Shown here piece after piece: positions 33,895 to 42,237 of a DNA stretch of 49,790 nucleotides (position 1 is its first letter; each line of letters begins with the position of its first letter). Source of the stretch: CAYYTU01 sp964474655 (GTDB lineage: Bacteria > Chloroflexota > Anaerolineae > B4-G1); NCBI GenBank assembly GCA_964474655.1, contig CAYYTU010000019.1:1-49790 (forward strand), read 5' to 3'. The notes beneath the pieces were generated by a model. That model had not been told where the DNA came from. It was given only the letters and a program-made list of their open reading frames with translations, and did not search any database. A program made the position numbers and the translations under genes.

Positions 33895-36279
33895 CTACAT
33901 CACAACCCGCGTGAACACCACTCCCTCGCTATCTCGCAGGAGAAGCGGTTGATCGACCGAAACGGCCTGTGCGGCGTGAAGCCCCGGCGTCGCCAGGGCC
34001 AGAGCCCAGCCCCGTTGGGGCAAATCGGGGATGGGAAGATTGAGAGGCGTGACGGTGCAGGATGCGCCCTCCATATTGGACAGGAAGAGCACCTGATCCG
34101 CGCCGCCAGGTTCACGACGCAGGCCGTAAAAAAGCACCGACCCATCGGTGGGATGCCGATAGTCGAGACAGTCATTCGCCCCCAGATCCTGCATCAGCCA
34201 GGGACGCTGCCGACGAAACTGTCGCACCTCCAGATTGAATCGCGTCCGCTCCGGTTCCAGATCATCGACGTAACGAGCAACGTTGCAGAACGCGTGCACA
34301 TCGTCCATCCAGGCGCGGGCGACGGTCTTCAGCCTAGCGATTGAGAACGGCCCACCAGCCAGCGGTGGGTTCGTATGCGTCAGCAGCTGCACGACCACGT
34401 CCAGGTCATAATCCGTGATCTGAACGATGTGGTCAAGATACCGCATAAAGCGACGGAGATCGCTCAGCTCATCGAAGCCCAGCGCTTTGAGGCGCGGAAA
34501 AGCGTCCGGACGCTCGAAGCGATCTTCATCGACGACCCAGTGGAGGAAGCGGGATTCCTCCGAAACGACCTTGACGGCGTATCGATCATCGGTATTGCGA
34601 ATAAAGCTCCACGGTGCACGCATCGAGGCGTTGATGAAATCCATCGGCACGCCCGGCATGAAGACGTAGTCGAACAGCTTAGCCGCCGGGTTGTCGTAGG
34701 CGTTCTTGAAGATCTCGGTCAGGCTACCGCCCAAGTAAGTGTTGACCCGATCGTCGATGTCGACCTGCGTGCCACGCCGCAAGGTATCGTGGTTGGCGCA
34801 GCCCGTGATCCACTTGCCGCCCACGTCCGCGATCTCCCGGATGCGCCACCACTTGCTGACCCAGAAGGTGAAGAGGAAAGGCGTGTTATGGGCGAAGGTC
34901 AGCGGACCCCACTGGAAGACGTTGGGATGCTGCTTCGTCACCTCGCGGTACGTCGAGGCCAGCTCCCAGTCATCCCGCGGCCAGGGGCGTCCGTCCTCGA
35001 AGATCATCCAGGGGCGGTAACGCTGACCGGCGACCTCTTGCACCACATCGTTCATCAGCGCCAGGTATTCATCATCGTGGCGCAGCACCTCGGCCTCCTC
35101 GTCCCAGTACTTGAAGTCCTGGGCACCATCGACCCGTACCCCGTCCATGCCGAAGTCGTTCTTGCGCCTCTGCATCTCCAGCAGCATCGCGCGCACCACC
35201 GGGTGCCGGAAGTTGATCTCCTGCCCGTACATCCCCGGCCCGGCGAAGAATTCGTGGTTGAGCAGCGGCAGCGCCTGGTTGTCGGCGTGCCCGTAGACGA
35301 TGTCGAAGAGCACCTTGATCGGCTGCCCCGGAAAATTGTGCATCGTGGCAATAAAATCGACCAATTCGTCGGGGCGCTTGCTGCCCAGCACCGCCGGATT
35401 GACCGCCGGGGAAGCGGCGATCATCACGTCGTAGCCCCAGTTGGTCATATCGGGGCGGCGCAACACGACTTCGACCGTCTCTGCATCGGGATCATCAGTG
35501 ACCGGCTCCCAGAAGCGCGGACCGGCCTCGTATTCAATCGTCGGCTCAATCGGCATCAGCTGCACGGCGTCGTAGCCGACGTAGTTCTCCTCCGCAGGCG
35601 TCAGGGGCTCCCCGGCGCGGCGCTTGGCAGCGATGGTCTCGTAGACACGGGTCAGCCCGGCGAGCGTACCCTCTGCGGATGCCGTATTGACGTGCAGCTG
35701 AAGGATGTTGACCGGCGCCTGCACCCGCGGGACACCGTCCGGGTCTGGCGCGGTATCCAGAGCGGCGAAGTGCTCCCGGTCGGCGCGCTCCGCAGCCAGG
35801 CGCTCCATATCGTAGAACTCGGCGGGCGCGAAGGCACCGAAAGGCACCGAGTGGGCCAGCGGATCGATGATGGTCTGCCAAGTCTCCTCGGCATCCCGGT
35901 AGACAAGCTGATAGAACGCTCCCACGGTCTCTCGGCGACCGGGTCGCATCCCGGCAACGACGCCCCAGGCGTACTCGTCGGCGACCAACAAGGGCACACG
36001 TACGCGTCGGAAGCGGACGGTCTGTTCATCGGATTGAAAGTCAATCGGCTCCAAAGGCGTCAGGGTTTCGAGAAAGACGTCTGAGCCAGGAACGCGCTGT
36101 TCAATCAGCTCCGGCACCCAGAACCCGATCTCCGCGTAGCCAGCGCGATAGTGCGCCCCCAGGCGCGTGACGATCTGCCGCGCTGCCGCGAACGGGGAAG
36201 AGGCGCTCTCCTCAATCGCTTCCGCCCAGGCGATCAGCTCGCGCGTCGCATCCTCCACCAGATAGATGTCGGGGGTCAT
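33895..36279 (-). CDS. GH13-like enzyme resembling glucosylglycerol hydrolase
   Basis: The 794-residue protein contains a GH13-type barrel with a full triad: D384 in GVRVDGAQDF, E428 in MIFEDGRPWP and D498 in CANHDTLRRG. A long N-terminal region precedes the barrel, and VGYDAVQLMPIEPTIEYE lies just ahead of it. Size and pattern resemble the cyanobacterial glucosylglycerol hydrolase GghA (Slr1670) group, which splits 2-O-alpha-glucosylglycerol to glucose and glycerol. That match is from memory of the family and should be treated as provisional. It starts 11 bases after the GH65 stop codon with GCAGGAG upstream, so the two are tightly coupled. Confidence 0.7.
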   Translation of the reverse strand: MTPDIYLVEDATRELIAWAEAIEESASSPFAAARQIVTRLGAHYRAGYAEIGFWVPELIEQRVPGSDVFLETLTPLEPIDFQSDEQTVRFRRVRVPLLVADEYAWGVVAGMRPGRRETVGAFYQLVYRDAEETWQTIIDPLAHSVPFGAFAPAEFYDMERLAAERADREHFAALDTAPDPDGVPRVQAPVNILQLHVNTASAEGTLAGLTRVYETIAAKRRAGEPLTPAEENYVGYDAVQLMPIEPTIEYEAGPRFWEPVTDDPDAETVEVVLRRPDMTNWGYDVMIAASPAVNPAVLGSKRPDELVDFIATMHNFPGQPIKVLFDIVYGHADNQALPLLNHEFFAGPGMYGQEINFRHPVVRAMLLEMQRRKNDFGMDGVRVDGAQDFKYWDEEAEVLRHDDEYLALMNDVVQEVAGQRYRPWMIFEDGRPWPRDDWELASTYREVTKQHPNVFQWGPLTFAHNTPFLFTFWVSKWWRIREIADVGGKWITGCANHDTLRRGTQVDIDDRVNTYLGGSLTEIFKNAYDNPAAKLFDYVFMPGVPMDFINASMRAPWSFIRNTDDRYAVKVVSEESRFLHWVVDEDRFERPDAFPRLKALGFDELSDLRRFMRYLDHIVQITDYDLDVVVQLLTHTNPPLAGGPFSIARLKTVARAWMDDVHAFCNVARYVDDLEPERTRFNLEVRQFRRQRPWLMQDLGANDCLDYRHPTDGSVLFYGLRREPGGADQVLFLSNMEGASCTVTPLNLPIPDLPQRGWALALATPGLHAAQAVSVDQPLLLRDSEGVVFTRVVM

Positions 36280-36290
36280 ACGTGCTCCTG

Positions 36291-38615
36291 CTATGTCGAG
36301 ACCGTTTCACGCGTGCCAGGCTGGAGTACCATCGTGCGCTCGCCGATGCTCACGGTAATGGGCGCCGGGTTCTCCGCGGCTGACGCGATGCTCAGCTCCT
36401 CCGGCGTCAATCGCACGGTCAGGAGATTGCCGCGCACCATCAGATTGAACGACAGCCCATCCCACCGCGCTGGCAAAGCCGGCGCAAAGCTGATACCTTC
36501 CTCATCAATGCTAAAGCCGGCGAAGCCCTCAACCATCATCTGCCAGATGGCGCCACAGGCCGCCGTGTGGATGCCACCGAGGAAAGTCCCGCCGCTCATC
36601 ACCTTGGTGCTGGCATTGTACAGATCGATGGTGGCCGCGTTCATAAAATAATCGTAGGCCTGTTCTCCGTAGCCCACTTTGCTCGCGATCAAAGCGTGGA
36701 CAGACGGGCTGAGGGACGAGCCGTGCTCCGTGCGCGGTTCGTAGTAATCGTAATTGACCCGCATCACGTCGGCCGGGAAGAGGTCGTGGAGAGCGAATAG
36801 TTGGAGCACATCCGCTTGCTTCAGAACCTGCGTCTCGACGGCGATGCCGTTCGGCCAGCCCCAGTACTCCTCGGGATGGATGAGACGTTCTCGCAGCGCG
36901 TCGGGCCGGATGTCCTCCCGGTCGAAGTAGCCGTCAAACTGCTCAATCAGCAGGGTATCGGGATCGGGCGCCGGGAGGTAGAGCCGGTCGACCATATCTC
37001 GCCAGTTTTCAATGTCCTCATCGCTCAATTCCAGGTGCTCCAGAAGCGACTCTAACGCGTCCGGTGCCTCCTCCTGCAACTTCTCATAGAACGTCAGTGC
37101 TTTCTCCAGGGCAAAGTGGGCCTGATAATTGGTGAAGGCGTTATTGTCCACGTTCTCGTGGTACTCGTCGGGGCCCAGGAGCCGGATGAACTCATACCGG
37201 TTCTTGTCCTTCTTAAAGTAGGCGTGTGAGAACAGGAATCGTGCCACCTCGAAGGCGATCTCCGCCCCATAGTCGACCACGAACGCCCAATCGCCGGTCG
37301 CGACGTAATACCGCCAGATCGCGTAGACAATGTCGGGCGAAATATGGATCTGCCAATCGTTGAAGTGGTTGCGGATTTTCCGCCCGGTCAGCACGTTCTC
37401 GAAGAAATAATCGGGGAAGAGCTCCTCGCCCGTCTTCCCGCTGGTCCAGGCATAGTATGCGCCATCGTAGCCCAGCCGCCGCGCCTTTTTGCGTGCGCCA
37501 TCCAGTGTCTCGTAGCGATAGGCCAGAATGCCGCGGGCGATGTCCGGATGGGTGAACAGAAACATCGGCAGATTGAAGATCTCCTGATCCCAGAAGGCCG
37601 CCCCCTGGTAGACCTGGCACGAGAGCCCCCGTGCGCCGATGGGTAATCGGGCGTGGGCGGGCGTGGCGATGATGTTCTGGTAGATGTTGAAGCGCGTGAT
37701 GGTCTGGGCTTCCAGATCTCCGTCGATCTGGATATCGCTTCGGGCCCAGAGCGCATCCCAGCGCGCCTGATGGGCCTCCCATAGCGCCGCGTGCCCCACT
37801 CGCAGTGCCTCACGGGCATCGACCAGGGCTTGCTGCCGGGGCTCGGGGACGTCGTTGCTGGTGTAGATGGCCACGATTTTCTCGACGACTACCTCTTCGC
37901 CGGCTGCCAGCTCAAAGGTCATCTCGCGTAGAATGCGCTTAGGCTCCTCGACGATCTTGGTCGTCGGATCTGGCCCCTCGATAGTCAGGCCTTCCACCAC
38001 GTCGATCTGAATGCCGAACTCGCCCGTCACCGTCTCAATGCCGATCAGGCCCTGATGTGTGAAAGGCTCGTAGGTCTTGAAGTGCCCAGGGATGTCGTTT
38101 ATCCCCCCGCTCAAATTCCAGACGTGGCCGTCGATCCCGGTCACCAGCGTGATGGTCGATTCCTGCGCCGGGCGGAAACTGTAGCGCATAGCGATCAAGT
38201 GGAGGTTGTCATAGCTGGCGAACTTCTCCACCTCTATCGTAACCCGCTGCCCCTCGGCGCCTCGCCACTCGTGCGAGCGAGCGTAGCGCCCGTAGCGCAG
38301 GTTGAGGCTGCGCTGGTAGTCGAGCGTCTCCCCCTCAAAGGCGGATACCATCTCGCCATCGATGAACAGCTGGGTGAACAGCCCATTGGGCACGTTGCAC
38401 AATTCTCGCCGCCCGCTCTCGACCTTGTCGTACGTATCGCTGACGATACAGGCCACGTAGCGGTCCGCCTCCCACTCGGCGAAGGTGCCGCGGTAGCCCA
38501 GGTAGCCGTTGCCGATCATAAAATTGCTGCCGGTGGTGACCAGTTGATCGGGTTGGAAGACCGTCTCTACAATCTCCCAGCCGGTTTCGGTGTGCAGGTT
38601 GTTCTGTAATTCCAT
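36291..38615 (-). CDS. GH65 disaccharide phosphorylase
   Basis: The 774-residue enzyme is a typical GH65 inverting phosphorylase. The N-terminal block NFMIGNGYLGYRGTF and the catalytic acid E484 in LLGPDEYHENVDNNAFTN are present, with the usual phosphate-site region late in the barrel (EHGSSLSPSVHA). GH65 members release beta-glucose-1-phosphate from maltose, trehalose, kojibiose, nigerose or 2-O-alpha-glucosylglycerol. The specificity is not readable from the sequence. pgmB ends 8 bases upstream and the glucosylglycerol-hydrolase-like gene begins 11 bases downstream. This company favours glucosylglycerol or a similar alpha-glucoside. Confidence 0.93.
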   Translation of the reverse strand: MELQNNLHTETGWEIVETVFQPDQLVTTGSNFMIGNGYLGYRGTFAEWEADRYVACIVSDTYDKVESGRRELCNVPNGLFTQLFIDGEMVSAFEGETLDYQRSLNLRYGRYARSHEWRGAEGQRVTIEVEKFASYDNLHLIAMRYSFRPAQESTITLVTGIDGHVWNLSGGINDIPGHFKTYEPFTHQGLIGIETVTGEFGIQIDVVEGLTIEGPDPTTKIVEEPKRILREMTFELAAGEEVVVEKIVAIYTSNDVPEPRQQALVDAREALRVGHAALWEAHQARWDALWARSDIQIDGDLEAQTITRFNIYQNIIATPAHARLPIGARGLSCQVYQGAAFWDQEIFNLPMFLFTHPDIARGILAYRYETLDGARKKARRLGYDGAYYAWTSGKTGEELFPDYFFENVLTGRKIRNHFNDWQIHISPDIVYAIWRYYVATGDWAFVVDYGAEIAFEVARFLFSHAYFKKDKNRYEFIRLLGPDEYHENVDNNAFTNYQAHFALEKALTFYEKLQEEAPDALESLLEHLELSDEDIENWRDMVDRLYLPAPDPDTLLIEQFDGYFDREDIRPDALRERLIHPEEYWGWPNGIAVETQVLKQADVLQLFALHDLFPADVMRVNYDYYEPRTEHGSSLSPSVHALIASKVGYGEQAYDYFMNAATIDLYNASTKVMSGGTFLGGIHTAACGAIWQMMVEGFAGFSIDEEGISFAPALPARWDGLSFNLMVRGNLLTVRLTPEELSIASAAENPAPITVSIGERTMVLQPGTRETVST

Positions 38616-38623
38616 CGTCCGCC

Positions 38624-39286
38624 CTATGCTAGAATCTCGTCCAGGTCGATGTCCGCGGTGGTGTCGTAACGAAAGTGCGGGTTGACCGAGGAAAGCGCGC
38701 CCACGCGCTCCTCCGGCCCCACGCCGATGGCCACCATCCCAGCGGTCAGCGCGGCCTGGACGCCGGACTCGGCGTCCTCGACGACGGCGCAGTTCGCCGC
38801 CGGCACGCCGACCTGCCCGGCGGCGTGGACGAAGATATCGGGAGCCGGTTTCGCCCGGGTGACGCTGTGCCCGTCGGCGATGCCATCGAACTCGTCCGTG
38901 ATCCGGAGCTTCTTCAGCACGATGCGCGTGTTCCTGCTGGCGGAGCCCACGGCGACCTTGAACCCGCGCTGTTTGAGATCGTCAATCAGCTCGCGGGCGC
39001 CAGGCAAGAAGTCATCCGTGGTAATGCTCTCTAGAAAGGCCTGGTAATAACCGTTCTTGCGGTCCATCATCTCCTGCAACTGCTGCTCGGTGTAATCGGC
39101 GATGTACTCGCTCAGCAGCAGCTCGAGCGACCGGCGGCGAGATACACCACGCAGATGCTCATTATCCTCGCGGGTGAAAGGGATGCCCTCTTCGTCCGCC
39201 AATCGCTTCCAGGCCTGGAAGTGATACTTCGCCGTGTCAGTGATCACGCCATCAAGATCCAGAATGAAAGCCTTCAACGTTGTCAT
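38624..39286 (-). CDS. pgmB: Beta-phosphoglucomutase
   Basis: The 220-residue HAD enzyme converts beta-glucose-1-phosphate to glucose-6-phosphate. It has nucleophile D10 and acid/base D12 in LDLDGVITDT, the cap sequence HLRGVSRRRSLE typical of PgmB, VGSASRNTR (motif II) and VVEDAESGVQAA (motif IV). GAAGGAG precedes the ATG. It is the first gene of the GH65 run. A possible promoter, TTGACG then TATCGT at 16 bases, overlaps the end of the gene upstream. Its partnership with GH65 is standard and gives the route from disaccharide to glycolysis. Confidence 0.95.
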   Translation of the reverse strand: MTTLKAFILDLDGVITDTAKYHFQAWKRLADEEGIPFTREDNEHLRGVSRRRSLELLLSEYIADYTEQQLQEMMDRKNGYYQAFLESITTDDFLPGARELIDDLKQRGFKVAVGSASRNTRIVLKKLRITDEFDGIADGHSVTRAKPAPDIFVHAAGQVGVPAANCAVVEDAESGVQAALTAGMVAIGVGPEERVGALSSVNPHFRYDTTADIDLDEILA

Positions 39287-39344
39287 TGCTAACTCCTTCG
39301 AGATTCAGAACATCTCACATACGATAGGGCGATCGCGCTCGTCG

Positions 39345-39839
39345 TCAATCAACCTCATCATCCAGTGGTGGGGCAGAATAACGCAACATAGGCTCCAGCG
39401 CCAGCCCAGTCACAGCGCCGACCACTGCTCCCACCAGCGAGGCGCCCAAAAACCCGGTCAGCCCCACGGCCCAGCTCAAGGTATTCACCACGATCCACCA
39501 CCAGGCCTGAACGACGTGCTCCCGCAGGAACAACCACTGCGCCAGGCCAAGCGCGAGCCCCAACGTGCCGCCAATCAAGACGACGCTTTGAGGCGCGAAA
39601 ACCGCCTCCGCCAACCCACGCGCCGCCGCCCAGCTGATCCCGCTAGCCAAAACCCACCACTCAGCATGCGCGAGCCGCTTTCGCAAAACCACCCACTGGC
39701 CCAGACCGACGATGAGACCGACCGCGAACTCGCTGATGGCCCACCCTGCGACCCAGCCCAACGTCGTCGCCAGGATCCACCTCATCCACAGCCCCCAATC
39801 AAAGGGGGGCGCCTTTTGTGGCCTTCTCTCCCTAAACAT
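39345..39839 (-). CDS. Small membrane protein with internal duplication
   Basis: The 164-residue protein has about four to five hydrophobic segments. The stretch GLGQWVVLRKRLAHAEWWVLASGISWA is echoed by GLAQWLFLREHVVQAWWWIVVNTLSWA, so the gene arose by an internal duplication. The family looks like membrane proteins of unknown function seen in cyanobacteria and Chloroflexota. The ATG at 39839 has GGGAGAGG directly against it, so a later start is possible. A MITE-like element ends about 10 bases upstream of the start. Confidence 0.68.
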   Translation of the reverse strand: MFRERRPQKAPPFDWGLWMRWILATTLGWVAGWAISEFAVGLIVGLGQWVVLRKRLAHAEWWVLASGISWAAARGLAEAVFAPQSVVLIGGTLGLALGLAQWLFLREHVVQAWWWIVVNTLSWAVGLTGFLGASLVGAVVGAVTGLALEPMLRYSAPPLDDEVD

Positions 39840-39848
39840 CCTCTCCCA

Positions 39849-39997
39849 GGCGTATTTACTACTTGGGGGACTTCACCGCTTTTATCCATTTTTAACCACA
39901 GATGACACCGATTTTCACTGATTTTCAACTTCAAATCTGTGTCAATCCGTGAAATCTGTGGTTCGCGTTACTTACTCCCCCAAGTTTTGTATGCGCC
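39849..39997. mobile_element. 149-bp MITE-like element, copy B
   Basis: The terminal inverted repeats (39849-39870 and 39976-39997, 17 of 22 matches) share the ACTTGGGGGA core with the element at 31615-31778. The interior is different: it carries a nested inverted repeat AACCACAGAT...ATCTGTGGTT of the type widely dispersed in bacterial intergenic DNA. The flanks share only a 7-bp CTCTCCC in a pyrimidine-rich context, so a target duplication is uncertain. Confidence 0.75.
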
Positions 39998-40024
39998 CCT
40001 CTCTCCCTACAGAGGGGAACAATC

Positions 40025-40058
40025 AAAAACAGGGCAACCGATGAAGCTGCCCTGTTTT
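40025..40058 (-). terminator. Terminator of the sugar ABC transporter operon
   Basis: AAAACAGGGCA pairs with TGCCCTGTTTT. On the minus strand the stem is followed by T residues. It lies about 65 bases after the MalG-like gene and could work in both directions. Confidence 0.85.
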
Positions 40059-40124
40059 AACTAACATTCTTACCAGATTGTACACGCCGCGACGTAGTAT
40101 GCCCCATCAGAACCGATGAAGCAA

Positions 40125-41021
40125 CTATCCCTTCACAGAACCGGCCAGCAGACCGCGGACGAAGAAGCGCTGGAGCGAGAAGAAGACGACCAGCGGCAAG
40201 ACCATCGTGATGAACGCACCAGCGGTCAATAGATGCCAGTCCTGCCCCCGCGAGCCGACCATCTCCTGGAGTCGCTGGGTCATCACAGCGACCTCTGGCT
40301 TGCTGCCGATAAAGACCAGGGCCACCAGCAAGTCGTTCCACACCCACAAGAACTGGAAGATGGCGAACGACGCCAGAGCCGGCACCGAAAGCGGCAGGAT
40401 GAGCCGGGCGAAGATCGTGAAGTGAGAGGCACCGTCGATGAAGGCCGACTCCAGAATATCACGGGGCAACGTGCTGATGTAATTATATAGCAAGTAAGTG
40501 GCCAACGGCAAGCCAAAGCCTGTATGAGCCAGCCAGATAGCCAGGAACGTCCCGTTCAGATTGAGCTTGGTGTAGTCTCTGAGGATGGGGATGAGGGCAA
40601 TCTGCAAGGGAACGACCAGCAACGCTACCACCATAATGAAGAGCGGCCGCCGCCCGGGAAATTTCATCCAGGCGAAGCCATAGGCCGCGAAGGCGGCAAT
40701 CAGAATCGGTATCACCGTCGCGGGAATCGTCACAGCCATACTGTTAAAGAACGCACGGCTCATATTATCCCCACTGGCTTCGACGACGTTACCCTCTGAA
40801 TCGACGAAAGAGACATCCTTGCCAAGCAACACTTGCCGGTAATTGTCCAACGTTACCTCAGAGGGGTCTTGGAACATAGTCCACCATCCCGTCGCGTTTA
40901 CCGCGTCGCGAGGGCGGAAGGAGGAGACGAGCAATCCGAAAGTCGGGATTGTCCACAAGATACAGAGCAAAAGCAATATCACATTGACGATCAAATCGGA
41001 GATAAACTGCTGGCGTCTCAT
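40125..41021 (-). CDS. Sugar ABC transporter permease, MalG type
   Basis: The 298-residue CUT1 permease has six expected membrane segments and the MalG-type coupling motif DILESAFIDGASHFTIFARLILPLSVPAL (EAA loop). It forms the transport channel with the MalF-type subunit and receives sugar from the lipoprotein encoded upstream. Its ATG overlaps the MalF stop codon (TAATG), giving strict coupling. No MalK/MsmX-type ATPase gene is in the window, so the ATPase is probably shared and encoded elsewhere. Ligand unknown. Confidence 0.93.
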   Translation of the reverse strand: MRRQQFISDLIVNVILLLLCILWTIPTFGLLVSSFRPRDAVNATGWWTMFQDPSEVTLDNYRQVLLGKDVSFVDSEGNVVEASGDNMSRAFFNSMAVTIPATVIPILIAAFAAYGFAWMKFPGRRPLFIMVVALLVVPLQIALIPILRDYTKLNLNGTFLAIWLAHTGFGLPLATYLLYNYISTLPRDILESAFIDGASHFTIFARLILPLSVPALASFAIFQFLWVWNDLLVALVFIGSKPEVAVMTQRLQEMVGSRGQDWHLLTAGAFITMVLPLVVFFSLQRFFVRGLLAGSVKG

Positions 41022-42127
41022 TAGAAAGCCTCCTGTTCGCCAAACTGCCGCAAGTTATACCACATGACCGGCACCACAGCCAGCAACAAGACGATAGCGA
41101 TAGCACCGCCACGCCCGAAGTGTCGGAATTTGAACATCTCTTTGTAGAAGCGACTGGCAATGACCTCGGTGCCGAAGTTGCCGTTGGTCATTACGAAAAC
41201 GATATCGAAGATCTTCAAGGTGAAAATGATGATCGTAGTAGATACCGTCACGATCGTGCCCTTGATGTAAGGGATAATGATTCTGAAGAAAACCTGCATC
41301 TCGTTAGCACCGTCAATCCTGCCGGCCTCCAGCAGCTCCTCGGGCACGCCCTTCAGCGCCGCTGATAACAGGACCATCGCATAGCCAGTCTGCAACCATA
41401 CCATAATCACAATGAGAAAGACATTGTTCCACGGCCGCAAAGTGAGCCATGCCTGCGGCTGTCCACCCAAGGCATCCACAACAGCGTTGAGCAACCCAAT
41501 CTGCTCCTGTCCCAGAGGCTTATAGAAGTAGATGAAGCGCCAAATCACACCCGCACCCACGAAGGAGATAGCATAAGGGAGGAAGATGAGCGACTTGGCC
41601 ATCGTCTCAAATTTGGAACGGTCAGCCAGAATCGCGATGAGCAAGCCAAAACCGACGCTAAAGCCCGTCCCAATGACCAGCCACATCAAGTTATTGCGGA
41701 AGGATTGAAGCATCTCCGAGTTGGTAACGGTGAAGATATAGTTATCAAGCCCAACGAAGTTATTAGATCTGGCGCTGAAGAAGCTGAGGTAGAACGTCCT
41801 GAGTGTTGGAAGCAACAGGTACCAGGACAAAATCGCGATCGCTGGGCCCACAAAGACGAACGGGCGCAAGCTGGACGTCCAGTGATGCGGCAACTGCTCC
41901 ACCAACCAGTTAGACAACAAGAACAAGATGGCAACGCCGCCCACGCCCCAGATTATCGCTACCAGCGCCGTGACAAATCTGGAGGCCTCTCCCTCCCTCA
42001 AGAAAATAAACCCTTGCCACATCACCAAGAAAGTCACCGCGGGCACAAGTAGCGACACGAAGATACGCCCCACAGTATAGTAGACTTGATCGAGCATTCC
42101 CTTGCTCTGTCCGCTATCCTGTTCCAT
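41021..42127 (-). CDS. Sugar ABC transporter permease, MalF type
   Basis: The 368-residue CUT1 permease is somewhat long because of extra N-terminal hydrophobic segments (about residues 10-75) ahead of the core. The coupling loop EELLEAGRIDGANEMQVFFRIIIPYIKGT is typical. It lies between the binding-protein and MalG-type genes. The gap from the binding-protein gene carries a 13-bp hairpin that may protect or attenuate the message. Confidence 0.93.
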   Translation of the reverse strand: MEQDSGQSKGMLDQVYYTVGRIFVSLLVPAVTFLVMWQGFIFLREGEASRFVTALVAIIWGVGGVAILFLLSNWLVEQLPHHWTSSLRPFVFVGPAIAILSWYLLLPTLRTFYLSFFSARSNNFVGLDNYIFTVTNSEMLQSFRNNLMWLVIGTGFSVGFGLLIAILADRSKFETMAKSLIFLPYAISFVGAGVIWRFIYFYKPLGQEQIGLLNAVVDALGGQPQAWLTLRPWNNVFLIVIMVWLQTGYAMVLLSAALKGVPEELLEAGRIDGANEMQVFFRIIIPYIKGTIVTVSTTIIIFTLKIFDIVFVMTNGNFGTEVIASRFYKEMFKFRHFGRGGAIAIVLLLAVVPVMWYNLRQFGEQEAF

Positions 42128-42171
42128 TGAACTTCCTCCTTGGCGAAGCCCTCAAACTCCGCCACTTATGA

Positions 42172-42206
42172 GAGAGCAAGGCAGCCAGCTTAACTGCCTT
42201 GCTCTC
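42172..42206 (-). promoter_or_regulatory. Intra-operon hairpin between the binding protein and permease genes
   Basis: GAGAGCAAGGCAG (42172-42184) and its exact complement (42194-42206) form a 13-bp stem with a 9-base loop. There is no T-run, so stabilisation of the binding-protein message or weak attenuation is more likely than full termination. Confidence 0.7.
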
Positions 42207-42237
42207 CCTACGAACACACGTTTTAGTAGCCTTCGGC

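Noticed and set aside
34375..36084. 569-residue plus-strand open frame opposite the GH13-like gene
   Set aside because: It is antisense to a gene with a full catalytic triad, and its composition is a shadow of that gene with no ribosome-binding site.
39839..40007. Target-site duplication around MITE-like copy B
   Set aside because: Only CTCTCCC is shared, the surrounding sequence is pyrimidine-rich, and the 9-bp frame seen at copy A does not match here.
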